In this document: one piece after another, positions 16,362-25,071 of the stretch
How positions within the stretch are numbered: the stretch's first letter is position 1
How the letters are laid out: every line of letters starts with the position of its first letter
From: BP-133 sp040756995
Lineage (GTDB): Bacteria > Actinomycetota > Acidimicrobiia > IMCC26256 > BP-133
Assembly: GCA_040756995.1 (NCBI GenBank)
Contig: JBFLYK010000001.1
Span: 372,001 to 436,000 of the forward strand
Direction: 5' to 3'
DNA: 64,000 nt
Translations under genes and position numbers: made by a program
Notes under the pieces: generated by a model
What the model saw: the letters and a program-made list of their open reading frames with translations, nothing else
Database searches by the model: none
What the model was told of the DNA's origin: nothing

Positions 16362-17396
16362 TCACTGGTTGGTGCCGGCGGCGGCCACCGCCGCCCGGCG
16401 GGAGAGTTCCACCGCCACGTCGATGATCATGTCCTCCTGGCCGCCAACGACCTTGCGTCGGCCGAGTTCGAGCAGGATGTCCTTTACGTCGACGCCGAAT
16501 CGTTGAGCGGCCCGCTGGGCGTGGAGCAGGAACGACCCGTAGACGCCGGCGTAGCCGAGGAGGACGCCGCTGCGGTCGATTACCCCTTGTTGGGGACGGA
16601 GGGGGCGGACAACCTCCTCGGCGGCGTCGAGGACGGCGAACGGGTCGATGGCCGTGCTGATGCCCGACCGCTCGCAGGCCGCCACCAGGACCTCGGTGGG
16701 ACAGTTACCCGCCCCGGCACCGAGGCCGGTGGTGCAGCCGTCGAGCTGATCGGCGCCCTCCTCGAGCGCTGCCAGCGAGTTGGCCACCGCCAAAGCGAGG
16801 TTGTTGTGGGCATGGAGCCCGACCTGGCAGGAGAGGCCGTCCTTCAGCGCCGCCACCCGGCGGCGAGCATCATCGATGGTCATGGCGCCGGCGGAGTCGA
16901 CAACGTAGACGCAGTCGGCGCCGTACGACTCCATCAGCTGCGCCTGAACGAGGAGCTCCTCCGGCGAGAGCATGTGGGCCATCATCAGGAAGCCGACCGC
17001 TTCGAGGCCGAGCCGCTTGGCCATCTTGATGTGCTGCTCGGCGATGTCGGCTTCGGTGCAGTGGGTGGCGATTCGGGCGATGTCGACCCCGATCTCGGCG
17101 ACGTCCTCGAGATCGTCGGCGACACCGATGCCCGGCAGCAGCAGGATCGCCAGCTTGGCTCTGCGCCGTTCCTCCACAGCCGCCCGGAGCAGCAGGCGCT
17201 CGTCGGTTCGCGAGAACCCGTAGTTGAACGATGACCCGCCGATACCGTCGCCGTGGGAGATCTCGATGACCGGTATGCCGGCGGCGTCGAGCGAGCGCAC
17301 GACCGCTCGGACCTGCTCAGGTGTGAACTGGTGGGCCACGGCATGGGAGCCGTCCCTCAGGGTGGAGTCCGTCAGGCGGAAGGCGGCCGGCGTCAT
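16362..17396 (-). CDS. 4-hydroxy-2-oxovalerate aldolase, copy 2
   Basis: The 344-aa enzyme has the same family features as the plus-strand copy: LTDSTLRDGSHA with catalytic Arg, metal site GLHAHNNLALAVAN, GAGAGNCPTEVLVA and C-terminal LGYAGVYGSFLLHAQRAA and KVVGGQEDMI. It keeps the canonical HAHNN metal motif. It overlaps the acetaldehyde dehydrogenase gene by ATGA. The two copies differ over much of their length, which argues for separate acquisition rather than recent duplication. Confidence 0.95.
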   Translation of the reverse strand: MTPAAFRLTDSTLRDGSHAVAHQFTPEQVRAVVRSLDAAGIPVIEISHGDGIGGSSFNYGFSRTDERLLLRAAVEERRRAKLAILLLPGIGVADDLEDVAEIGVDIARIATHCTEADIAEQHIKMAKRLGLEAVGFLMMAHMLSPEELLVQAQLMESYGADCVYVVDSAGAMTIDDARRRVAALKDGLSCQVGLHAHNNLALAVANSLAALEEGADQLDGCTTGLGAGAGNCPTEVLVAACERSGISTAIDPFAVLDAAEEVVRPLRPQQGVIDRSGVLLGYAGVYGSFLLHAQRAAQRFGVDVKDILLELGRRKVVGGQEDMIIDVAVELSRRAAVAAAGTNQ

Positions 17397-18328
17397 GTGA
17401 GGGCCTCCAGGGGACGCCGGGCGACGGCCTCGCCGACCCGTACGGCGGCGGCGGTCATGATGTCGAGGTTCCCGGCGTAGGGCGGGAAGAAGTCTCCGGC
17501 ACCTTCGACCTCGAGCAGCGCCACGACCCGGCCGGCGGCTGGCCCGCCGGGTGTGGCGTAGGGCCCGGCGTCGAAGACGGGCGGGCTCTTCAGGCGGTAC
17601 CCGGGGACGTAGGTGCCGACGTCGGCCACCATCTGCTGGATTGAGGCAGAGATCCTGTCCTCGTCGTAGCCGTCGGGGAGCGCGCAGAACACCGTGTTCC
17701 GCATGAGAATCGGCGGGTCGGCCGGGTTGAGGATGATGATCGCCTTTCCCTTGCCGGCACCGCCGACCCGCTCCAGGCAGCGGGCCGTCGTCCGGGTGAA
17801 CTCGTCGATGTTCTGCCTCGTCCCCGGGCCGGCGGAGCGCGACGCCACCGTCGAGACGATCTCGGCGTACGGAACGGCGCAGGCGCGCGACACCGCCGCC
17901 ACGATGGGCGCCGTCGCCTGCCCCCCGCAGGTGATCATGTTGATGTTCGCTTCGTCGAGGTGCTCGGCGAGATTGACGCTCGGGACGACGGGTGGCCCCA
18001 CCGCCGCTGGGGTGAGGTCGATGGCGCTGAGCCCCGCGTCCTTGTACCGGGGGGCGTTGGCGGCATGCACCCGGGCCGTTGTCGCCTCGAAGACGACTCT
18101 GACACCGAGGTCGCCGGCTCGGGCGAGCAGCCAGCCGACCCCTTCGGCGCTCGTCTCGACGCCTCGCCGCCGGGCCCGCTGCAGACCTTCGCTCTGGGGG
18201 TCGATCCCCACCATGGCCCGGACCTCGAGCACCGCCGACCGGGTCAGCTTCTCCAGCAGGTCAGTTCCGATGTTGCCGGAACCGACGATGGCGCACCCGA
18301 CCTTCAACTCCGGTCCGTTCGTATTCAT
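17393..18328 (-). CDS. Acetaldehyde dehydrogenase (acylating), copy 2
   Basis: The 311-aa protein has the GSGNIGTDLLEKL Rossmann motif, catalytic Cys in MITCGGQATAP, SAGPGTRQNIDEFT and YAGNLDIMTAAAVRVGE. It is about 14 residues longer than copy 1 because of a Gly/Pro-rich insertion near the C-terminus (GPYATPGGPAAGRV). It forms the usual complex with the aldolase of copy 2 and overlaps the O-methyltransferase gene upstream. Confidence 0.95.
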   Translation of the reverse strand: MNTNGPELKVGCAIVGSGNIGTDLLEKLTRSAVLEVRAMVGIDPQSEGLQRARRRGVETSAEGVGWLLARAGDLGVRVVFEATTARVHAANAPRYKDAGLSAIDLTPAAVGPPVVPSVNLAEHLDEANINMITCGGQATAPIVAAVSRACAVPYAEIVSTVASRSAGPGTRQNIDEFTRTTARCLERVGGAGKGKAIIILNPADPPILMRNTVFCALPDGYDEDRISASIQQMVADVGTYVPGYRLKSPPVFDAGPYATPGGPAAGRVVALLEVEGAGDFFPPYAGNLDIMTAAAVRVGEAVARRPLEALT

Positions 18329-19368
18329 TGCGGCACGGCCTCCACGATGCTGAGCGGCGACGAAGTCCGGACAACCCGGGTCATCCGGAATCCGGCCTCG
18401 GCGAGCAGGTCACCGTACTCCGCCTCGTCCCGTTCCCGGCCGCCGAGTCCCACAAGCATGAGGAGGTCGAGGACCCAGCCGAAGTGCGGCTCGTAGCCGG
18501 AAGGAAGTACGGCTTCGACAAGGAGCAGCCGACCGCCGCCGCCCATGGCTGCTCGGCAATTTTCCAGGATACGCAGCGCCCGAGGTTCGTCCCAGTCGTG
18601 GATGATCCAAGAGAGGATGTAGGCGTCGCCGCCCGGCGGGACGCTGTGGAAGAAGTCGCCTCCCACCGCCTCGCACCGGTCGGCGACGTCGCTGCTGGCC
18701 AGCAGGTCGCGGGCCCGGTCAGCGACCGGGGGAAGGTCGAACAGCACGCCCCGCAGCTGGGGACAGGCGCCGAGGACGGCCCGCAGCAGGGACCCGTGGC
18801 CTCCACCCACGTCGACGAGCGTCCGGAAGGAGCTGAAGTCGTAGGCCTCGATCACCGAAGGAATGAACTGTCGGCTGAGGTCCTGCATCGATTCGCTGAA
18901 GACCGTGCTGACTTCGGGTTCCTTGGTCAGGAAGTCGAAGAACGGAGCGCCGAAAACGCGTTCAAAGACCGGCTGGCCGGTGCGGACGCTCTCGATCGCC
19001 TCGGGCAGGAGCGGGACGAACAGGCTGTCGAGCATCCGAACGAAGTTCGCCAGCGAGCCGGGAACGTCCGCCCGCAGCAACTCGCCCCGCGGAGCCAGCC
19101 CGAAGCGGTCCGGCTCGGCCTCCCTCAGTGCACCGTAGCTGGCCAGGATCCGGACCAGGCGGCGCAGCGCGACGGGATCGGTCCCCGTGGCGGCGGCCAG
19201 CGCTTCGCTCGACTCCGGCCCGGCCGCTAACCGGTCGAAGAGACCGAGGCTGGCGCCGAGGCTGATCGCTTTCATGACAAAGATGCCCAACCCCAACTCG
19301 ACCAGGGCGGCTGCATCGCTGGCGGCAGGCCCGCCCGGCCCGGAGTCAGGTTGCGATGCCGCCGGCAT
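18325..19368 (-). CDS. SAM-dependent O-methyltransferase (plant-type OMT family)
   Basis: The 347-aa protein has an N-terminal winged-helix dimerisation domain (about residues 20-110; LFDRLAAGPESSEALAA, DPVALRRLVRILASYGAL) and a C-terminal SAM domain with motif I LVDVGGGHGSLL, then SWIIHDWDEPRALRIL with the family catalytic His region and LLLVEAVLP. Such enzymes methylate phenolic hydroxyls. Its presence inside a catechol-cleaving operon is unusual and could protect a catechol or act on a side product. The ATG shares one base with the stop of the upstream hydrolase gene. Confidence 0.88.
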   Translation of the reverse strand: MPAASQPDSGPGGPAASDAAALVELGLGIFVMKAISLGASLGLFDRLAAGPESSEALAAATGTDPVALRRLVRILASYGALREAEPDRFGLAPRGELLRADVPGSLANFVRMLDSLFVPLLPEAIESVRTGQPVFERVFGAPFFDFLTKEPEVSTVFSESMQDLSRQFIPSVIEAYDFSSFRTLVDVGGGHGSLLRAVLGACPQLRGVLFDLPPVADRARDLLASSDVADRCEAVGGDFFHSVPPGGDAYILSWIIHDWDEPRALRILENCRAAMGGGGRLLLVEAVLPSGYEPHFGWVLDLLMLVGLGGRERDEAEYGDLLAEAGFRMTRVVRTSSPLSIVEAVPQ

Positions 19369-20240
19369 CACTCGCCGTTGCCGGGTGCCCGGCCAGCCAG
19401 GAACGTCCGGTGGACACGGTTGAACTCTCCGGGCTTCTCCCACTGTGGCCAGTGCCCGGCGCCCTCGATGACGACCAGCTGGCTGTCGGGAATCCACTGG
19501 AGCAGGAGCTCGGCCTCGTCGAGGCCGCCGGTCGGATCATGGTCCGTCCACAGCAGCAGCGTCGGAGCCTTGATGTTCCCGCACCATCCCGGCCCCCACA
19601 GGAAGTCTTTGCGGATCTCCGGGTCCTGCAGCGCGACAATGTTCTCCATGGCGCGGTCGAAGCGCGGTTGGCTGTAGATCCGCTGGCGGATCTCGACGAG
19701 CTCGTCGGTGACGAAGGAGCGGTCATAGAACAGCCACTCCAGCCGGGACCGCACGTTTTCGGTCGTGGGTTCGCGGGCCGCCTTGAGGCTCGACTCCTTG
19801 ACCCGGGCCATCACCTCCGGCTTGTTGGTGATGTTCCCAGGAGTGTTGAGAATCACCCGACGGACCCGCTCGGGGAAGTGCGCCGCGGTCCATGCCGCCA
19901 CCCAGCCGCCCAGCGACTCGCCGGACAGGTGGGCCTGCCCGATGCCGAGCGTGTCGAGGAGTCCGATCAGGTGGTCGCTCAGGACGTCAATGGTGTAAGG
20001 GCGGTCGGGCTTGTCGGTCAGTCCATGACCGAGCATGTCGTAGAGGAGGACCCGGAAGTCATGCGCCAGGTCACCGATGTTGCGGGCGTAGGCCTCGAGG
20101 TGCCCTCCGGTGCCGTGCACGAATACCAGGGGATCTCCCTCGCCGGCCTCAACGAGGCGCGTACGGGTCCCGTCCACGTCTACGTACCGCTGGCTGAGCG
20201 GGACGCCGAACAGTTCTGACCATACCGTGTGTTCCGGCAC
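19368..20240 (-). CDS. Alpha/beta hydrolase, meta-cleavage product hydrolase-like (copy 2 operon)
   Basis: The 290-aa protein starts at GTG after GGAAGGAG. It has the oxyanion-hole region FVHGTGGHLEAY, nucleophile Ser in SGESLGGWVA, acid Asp in LWTDHDPTGG and base His in GAGHWPQWEKP. It lacks the GGGPG motif of classical BphD-type enzymes (it reads HGTGG), so the substrate probably differs from that of the hydrolase at 6.3 kb. It is the first gene of the minus-strand lower-pathway operon and is divergent from the HpaB-like gene across a 22-bp palindrome. Confidence 0.85.
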   Translation of the reverse strand: MPEHTVWSELFGVPLSQRYVDVDGTRTRLVEAGEGDPLVFVHGTGGHLEAYARNIGDLAHDFRVLLYDMLGHGLTDKPDRPYTIDVLSDHLIGLLDTLGIGQAHLSGESLGGWVAAWTAAHFPERVRRVILNTPGNITNKPEVMARVKESSLKAAREPTTENVRSRLEWLFYDRSFVTDELVEIRQRIYSQPRFDRAMENIVALQDPEIRKDFLWGPGWCGNIKAPTLLLWTDHDPTGGLDEAELLLQWIPDSQLVVIEGAGHWPQWEKPGEFNRVHRTFLAGRAPGNGE

Positions 20241-20281
20241 CGGCTCTCCTTCCCTGGTGTGAACGACCCTTGACGCCGACC

Positions 20282-20303
20282 GCTGACATACTAAAATGTC
20301 AGC
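20282..20303. promoter_or_regulatory. Perfect 22-bp palindrome GCTGACAT-N6-ATGTCAGC (candidate GntR operator)
   Basis: Arms of 8 bp flank the centre ACTAAA in the divergent gap between the hydrolase (minus) and HpaB-like (plus) genes. The core GACAT-ACTAAA-ATGTC matches sites at 24991, 34053 and 46044 with the same 6-bp spacing and a central CTA. It probably controls both divergent operons. Confidence 0.7.
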
Positions 20304-20356
20304 TGCGGAGAAGCAAGGGAGAGCCGCCCGGGCGGCGGCACGGCAAGGGAGAACGC

Positions 20357-21865
20357 ATGGGTGCACGCTCGGGCAAGCAGTACCTCGTCCGCCTCCAGCA
20401 GCACAGTCCCGAATTCTGGTTCGGCGGCGAGCGTGTCGAAGACTGTACAACCCATCCGGCGACGGCCAGCGCTGCCAGCGAGATCGCCCGGCTCTACGAC
20501 CTGAGTCGCGACGAAGATCACCAGGAGTATGCGCTGTTCCCGTCGCCCCTCACCGGGGACCTGGTCTCCACGCAGTTTCTCGTCCCGACATCGCGGGAGG
20601 ATCTCGTCCGGCGGCGGCAGATGCACAAGCTGTGGGCCGACGCCACCTACGGCCTGATGGGTCGGACGACAGACTTCGTCGGCTCGATGCTCACCGCTTG
20701 GTACATCAACGCTCAGTTCTTCGGCCCCTACGCCGACAACGTGCGGCGGTACTTCGAGGAGGTGCGGGAGCGCGACCTGTTCCTGACGCACGCGCTGATC
20801 GACCCGCCGGTTGACCGGTCGAAGCCGGCATCCGAGCAACCGGATCCTTTTACGTACCTGGGGGTGGTACAGGAGACTGCTGAAGGCCTTGTCGTGCGGG
20901 GCGCCAAGATGTTCGCCACGGCCGCCCCGTACGCCGACGAGATTCTCGTCTGGCCGTTCTCGCTGAAGCAGCCGACCGAGAAGGAACGTCCCTACGCCAT
21001 CGCCTTCGCCGTTCCGACCGACACGCCGGGGCTGCGGTTCATCGGCCGTGAGCCGTACGGGCAGGGAAATCCCTTCGACCGGCCGCTGGCCAGTCGCTTC
21101 GACGAGATGGACGCGGTGGCTGTCTTCGACGATGTCCTCGTGCCCTGGGAGCGGGTCTTCATCAACCAGGACCACGACCAGGTGAAAAACATCTGGCGCG
21201 TCAACTCCAACGCCTTCACCGGGCACCAGACGTCGATCCGGCTGCTGAGCAAGCTGCAGTTCGTGGCCGGCGTCGCCCGCCGGGCGACGGAAATGGTCAA
21301 GACTGACGAGTTCCCCCACGTTCGCGACATGCTGGGTGAGATCGTCTCCTACATCGAGCTGACCCGGGCGGCCATCATCGCCGCCGAAGCGACGGCCCAG
21401 CCCAACGAGGACGGCGTGATGTTCCCCAACGTGACGCCGCTCTACGCCGTACGCAATTCCGGGAACCGGTGGTACCCCCGGGTGAGGGAGATCGTGCAGC
21501 AGATCCTGGCTGGCGGGCTCCTCTATCAGCCGGCGAGTGTCACGGCTTTCAGCTCGCCGATCGGCGACGACGTCCGACAGTTTTTCCGCGGGCCCCAGAC
21601 GTCCGCGGAAGAGCGAATCAAGCTGTTCAACGTCGCGTGCGACCTCGCCGTCCACAGTTTCGGGAGTCGCCACGAGCTCTACGAACGCCTCTATGCCGGC
21701 GATCCCACGTTCCTTCGCATCATGACGCAGTTCGTTCAGTACGACTGGCGTGAGCCGCTCCAGCTCGTGGACCGCCTGCTCTCGACGTACTCGGCCGGTC
21801 AGGTCCTGGCTGGGCTAGAGAGCGAGCCGCTGGGCGAGGTTTTGGTCGGAGGCGGGGATGGTTGA
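20357..21865 (+). CDS. HpaB-like FADH2-dependent aromatic monooxygenase
   Basis: The 502-aa protein is of the 4-hydroxyphenylacetate 3-monooxygenase/TftD/pyrrole-hydroxylase family, with acyl-CoA-dehydrogenase-like fold. Visible segments are the N-terminal domain ending in DLVRRRQMHKLWADATYGLMGRTTDF, the middle beta domain EGLVVRGAKMFATAAPYADEILV and the C-terminal helical domain LTRAAIIAAEATAQP. These enzymes use free reduced flavin to ortho-hydroxylate phenols, and the matching flavin reductase is two genes downstream. The ATG at 20357 follows AAGGGAGAACGC. The substrate is unknown, but the next gene is an extradiol dioxygenase, so the product is probably a catechol. Confidence 0.9.
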   Translation: MGARSGKQYLVRLQQHSPEFWFGGERVEDCTTHPATASAASEIARLYDLSRDEDHQEYALFPSPLTGDLVSTQFLVPTSREDLVRRRQMHKLWADATYGLMGRTTDFVGSMLTAWYINAQFFGPYADNVRRYFEEVRERDLFLTHALIDPPVDRSKPASEQPDPFTYLGVVQETAEGLVVRGAKMFATAAPYADEILVWPFSLKQPTEKERPYAIAFAVPTDTPGLRFIGREPYGQGNPFDRPLASRFDEMDAVAVFDDVLVPWERVFINQDHDQVKNIWRVNSNAFTGHQTSIRLLSKLQFVAGVARRATEMVKTDEFPHVRDMLGEIVSYIELTRAAIIAAEATAQPNEDGVMFPNVTPLYAVRNSGNRWYPRVREIVQQILAGGLLYQPASVTAFSSPIGDDVRQFFRGPQTSAEERIKLFNVACDLAVHSFGSRHELYERLYAGDPTFLRIMTQFVQYDWREPLQLVDRLLSTYSAGQVLAGLESEPLGEVLVGGGDG

Positions 21866-22841
21866 TGTGGCCTACGCGGGTGCGCTCTCGCACAGCCCGC
21901 TGATGTTCGTGACGGAAATCGACCCCGGGCCGGGAGGCGAGCGCTATCGTGACGCCGCCGGTCGATTGCGCGACGAACTGGCCCGGGCCAGCATCGATTC
22001 GGTCGTGCTGTTCTTCCCCGACCATTTCCGGGCGGTCCACTACAACAACACACCGCCGTTCTGCATCGGCGTGAAGTACCTCGGCACCTGGGGAGACTGG
22101 TTCCTTCCCCGTCTGGAGCTACGCGTTGACGAGGACCTGGCCGATCACCTCTTGGAGGAGGTGCTTGCCCAGGGCATCGACCTGGCCTACTCAGCCGACC
22201 TCCGGATCGACCACGGCGGTGCCCAGCCGCTCCACGTCCTCGGCCTCGAAGACCTGCCGGTCGTCCCGATCTTCGTCAACTGTGCCGCGCCGCCCCTTCC
22301 GACCCTGGCTCGCTGCGCCGAACTGGGGGCTGCGGTCGGCCACGCCCTGCGGACGTTCTCCGGGCCCCGCCGGGTGGCTGTCCTCGGATCCGGAGGTCTT
22401 TCTCACCAGGTCCCGCTGCCCTCGTGGCAGGAGCTGAACCGGGACGACGAGGAGCGGTACCGGACCTTCGTCACCGGCCTGGCGGCCGAAGAGACGGCCG
22501 ACGTCGAGCGGCGGCGGATCAAGCGCATTCTCGACATTCTCGGGACGGGCGAGACGTGGACCGACGCCGATCTCGACCGTGAGATTCTCGACGACTTCGT
22601 CAGCGGCCGGCTCGACCGTATCACCGGCCGCTCGGAAGCCGAGCTGGTCAAGCGAGGCGGATCGGGCATGAACGAAGTGCGGACGTGGGTGGCTGCCTTC
22701 GCGGCCGCTGGCGCGGTCGGAGCCGAGGTATTCGACTATGCCGCCGTCCCGAACTGGGTCACGGGTATGGGCGTGGTCCGGTTCTCGGTCGAACCGACGG
22801 CCGCCATGGCTCACCAGGACAGGGAGGAAGGCATCAGATGA
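21858..22841 (+). CDS. Class III extradiol dioxygenase, MhpB-like
   Basis: The 327-aa protein is of the 2,3-dihydroxyphenylpropionate 1,2-dioxygenase type (LigB superfamily). Metal and catalytic residues are visible at the family spacing: His12 in LSHSPL, Asp55-His56 in FFPDHF, His119 in LRIDHGG and His183 in GGLSHQVPLP. The last two correspond to the catalytic His115/His179 of MhpB, shifted by four. It cleaves a catechol next to its hydroxyls with Fe(II). The gene overlaps the monooxygenase gene by 8 bases and the flavin reductase by ATGA. Confidence 0.93.
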   Translation: MVDVAYAGALSHSPLMFVTEIDPGPGGERYRDAAGRLRDELARASIDSVVLFFPDHFRAVHYNNTPPFCIGVKYLGTWGDWFLPRLELRVDEDLADHLLEEVLAQGIDLAYSADLRIDHGGAQPLHVLGLEDLPVVPIFVNCAAPPLPTLARCAELGAAVGHALRTFSGPRRVAVLGSGGLSHQVPLPSWQELNRDDEERYRTFVTGLAAEETADVERRRIKRILDILGTGETWTDADLDREILDDFVSGRLDRITGRSEAELVKRGGSGMNEVRTWVAAFAAAGAVGAEVFDYAAVPNWVTGMGVVRFSVEPTAAMAHQDREEGIR

Positions 22842-23359
22842 GCGGCGCCGACGTCATGGTCCCGGCGGAGGAGGACCTCGTGTACCGGTTCAAGCAGGCG
22901 ATGCGGCGCTTCCCGTCGGGAGTGACCGTGGTGACGGCGCACCCCCCTGGCCCGCCCCAGGCGATCACCGTAAGCGCCTTCTGCTCAGTGTCGCTGGAGC
23001 CGCCGCTGGTCCTCGTGTGCCTCAACCGCAATGGCCGGGCGGCCACCGCCATTGCTAATTCTCCGGCCTTCGCTGTGAACTTTCTGAGCGAGGAGCAGAC
23101 TGATGACTCCCGGGCCTGTACGAGCCCGGTGGAGAACCGGCTGGCCGAGGTCGCCTGGCGCCCGGGCTCGAACGGGGCGCCCATCCTTGTGCGGGCCACC
23201 GCCGCGCTGGAATGCCGGCGTCACGCCCTGTTCCCGGCCGGGGACCACGTCATTCTGGTCGGTGAAGTGACCAACACGCACTTGCACGAGCCGACCCGGC
23301 CACTGGCCTACCACGACGGTGGCTATTGCAGGGTCTCCCCTCATGTCCTGGCTGGTTGA
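22838..23359 (+). CDS. Flavin reductase (HpaC-like)
   Basis: The 173-aa protein shows the flavin_reduct domain: FKQAMRRFPSGVTVVTA, ITVSAFCSVSLEPPLVLVCLN, FAVNFLSEEQ and HVILVGEVTN. It should reduce FMN or FAD with NAD(P)H and feed the HpaB-like monooxygenase two genes upstream. The ATG overlaps the stop of the dioxygenase gene. Together the three genes form a compact hydroxylation and ring-cleavage cassette. Confidence 0.92.
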   Translation: MSGADVMVPAEEDLVYRFKQAMRRFPSGVTVVTAHPPGPPQAITVSAFCSVSLEPPLVLVCLNRNGRAATAIANSPAFAVNFLSEEQTDDSRACTSPVENRLAEVAWRPGSNGAPILVRATAALECRRHALFPAGDHVILVGEVTNTHLHEPTRPLAYHDGGYCRVSPHVLAG

Positions 23360-23404
23360 CGAGCGGGAAGGTGCTCCGTTGACGACACGGCGGGGGAGGG
23401 CCGG

Positions 23405-24967
23405 GTGAACGCTACAGCAGCGAGGTCGTCGCGAGCGGCCGGATCGGAGCGGATCCGGCTGGGCCACGATGCTCGTCGCAAGCTTCTGGCCGGGGTGGAC
23501 GTTGTCGCCCGTTGCGTCGGCGCGACGTTTGGACCGGGTGGTCGCGCGGTGGCCGTCGGTGGCGCCGGCCGGCCGGTGGAGCTGACCCGTGACGGCGCCG
23601 CTGTCGGTCGAGAGATACACCTCGAAGATCCGTTCGCCCGCCAGGGCGCCGAGCTCGTGAAGCAGGCCGCTAACCGGGTGGCCGACCGGTGGGGAGACGG
23701 CTCGACGACGGCGACGCTGCTCACCGCCGCCATCTTGCGCCGCTGCATCCAGCTCGTCGAGGCTGGGCACTCGCCCACCGGCCTCGCCGCCGACCTCGAG
23801 TGTGCCGCGAAGCGCGTCGTCGCTCAGCTGCGCGCGGCGGCCCGGCCCGCCACTCCGGAAGAGATCCGGGCGGTGGCCTTGGCCGCCTGCCTCGATCCGC
23901 GCACCGCCGAGCTCGTGGCAGGCGCACTGCAAGCCGGCGGCGCCGACGCCGCCATCACCGTATGCCAAGGTCGTGCACTCGGCGTGTCGATCAGTGACCA
24001 CGCCGGGTTCCGGTTCGATCGCGGGCTGCTCGATCGCCGGTTCGCCCCCTTCGGAACTCAGTCCCTCACGCTCGAGAACCCAGCGGTGTGTGTGGCCGAC
24101 CTCCCCCTGACGATGGGCGACGTCGGGCGGCTCATCGGCCGATCCCGGTGGATCGGCCGGCCCCTGCTACTGATCACTGAGCCGCCCGGCGGGCCCGTCG
24201 TCGAGGTACTCGCCGCCCACGCCCAGTCGTCCGACACTCCGGTCGTGCCCGTACCGGCGCCGTGGAAGGGTCCCCGCCGACGTGACTTCCTCGATGACCT
24301 CGCAGCAGTGACCGGTGCCACCGTCCTACTCCCTGAACTGCTGTCATCGTTCACCCACCTTGGCAAGGAGGCGCTCGGGTCGGCGTCTGTGGCGGTCATC
24401 GAATCCGACGCTACGACGCTCGTCGTCGGCCAGCCCGACGACCGGGCGGTGGCGGAGCGGCTGCGCCAGGTCGATGCCGACCTCCAGAAGGGGGTTCCGA
24501 AGTATGAGCGCGACCGGCTGCTGGAGCGGAAAGGGCGCCTGGCCGGTCGCAGCTTCGTCGTCTCCGTCGGTGCTCCGACCGATCAGGAACTGCGGGTCGC
24601 CAAGCGAGCGGTGCGGTCAGCCATAGCCGCCGGCCGAGCGGCCGCCAAGGGTGGCGTGGTCGCTGGGGGCAGTGTCGGCCTGTGGCGGGCTGCCCGGGAA
24701 GGAGGTACTGGCAGTCTTGGTTCGGTGATCCTGGAGGACGGCGTCCGTGAACTGATCCGCATTCTGGCCCGCAACGCCGGGCGGCCGGCGGAATCTCTTG
24801 GACAGGCCGTTCCCGCCGACGGAACGTTCGACCTGAACTCCGGGAACTGGACGACCGGGCCCGAAGGCCCTTGGGACGCCGCGGAGGTGATCGAGGCGTC
24901 GCTCGAGGCGTCAGTGTCGCTGACGAAGGTCACGCTGGGGAGTGAAGGCATTGTTCTCGTCAAGTAA
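23405..24967 (+). CDS. GroEL-like chaperonin associated with the di-iron monooxygenase
   Basis: The 520-aa divergent Cpn60 starts at GTG. It keeps the equatorial signature ATFGPGGRAVAV, the nucleotide loop WGDGSTTATLL, the hinge ERLRQVDADLQKG..KYERDRLLERKGRLAG and the C-terminal AAGRAAAKGGVVAGGSVGL. The apical domain is the least conserved part. It lacks the Gly-Met tail of housekeeping GroEL. Divergent chaperonins such as MimG sit next to propane monooxygenases in mycobacteria and are needed to fold the large subunit. The SDIMO genes start 105 bp downstream, so the same role is inferred. Confidence 0.9.
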   Translation: MNATAARSSRAAGSERIRLGHDARRKLLAGVDVVARCVGATFGPGGRAVAVGGAGRPVELTRDGAAVGREIHLEDPFARQGAELVKQAANRVADRWGDGSTTATLLTAAILRRCIQLVEAGHSPTGLAADLECAAKRVVAQLRAAARPATPEEIRAVALAACLDPRTAELVAGALQAGGADAAITVCQGRALGVSISDHAGFRFDRGLLDRRFAPFGTQSLTLENPAVCVADLPLTMGDVGRLIGRSRWIGRPLLLITEPPGGPVVEVLAAHAQSSDTPVVPVPAPWKGPRRRDFLDDLAAVTGATVLLPELLSSFTHLGKEALGSASVAVIESDATTLVVGQPDDRAVAERLRQVDADLQKGVPKYERDRLLERKGRLAGRSFVVSVGAPTDQELRVAKRAVRSAIAAGRAAAKGGVVAGGSVGLWRAAREGGTGSLGSVILEDGVRELIRILARNAGRPAESLGQAVPADGTFDLNSGNWTTGPEGPWDAAEVIEASLEASVSLTKVTLGSEGIVLVK

Positions 24968-24990
24968 AGAACCGGTTGAAGAACGGTGTT

Positions 24991-25006
24991 GGCATGCTAG
25001 CATGGG
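24991..25006. promoter_or_regulatory. GGCAT-GCTAGC-ATGGG palindrome before the SDIMO operon
   Basis: The core CATGCTAGCATG is a perfect 12-bp palindrome, and with its flanks it fits the CAT-NCTANN-ATG pattern of the 20282, 34053 and 46042 sites. It lies in the only real gap between the chaperonin and the first monooxygenase gene, so it likely controls the SDIMO operon. Confidence 0.6.
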
Positions 25007-25071
25007 AGTGACGTCCGAGCGTAACGGCCGTCAAGGGGCCGGCACCATCCAGTCCGATGGGGAGTTCTCCT

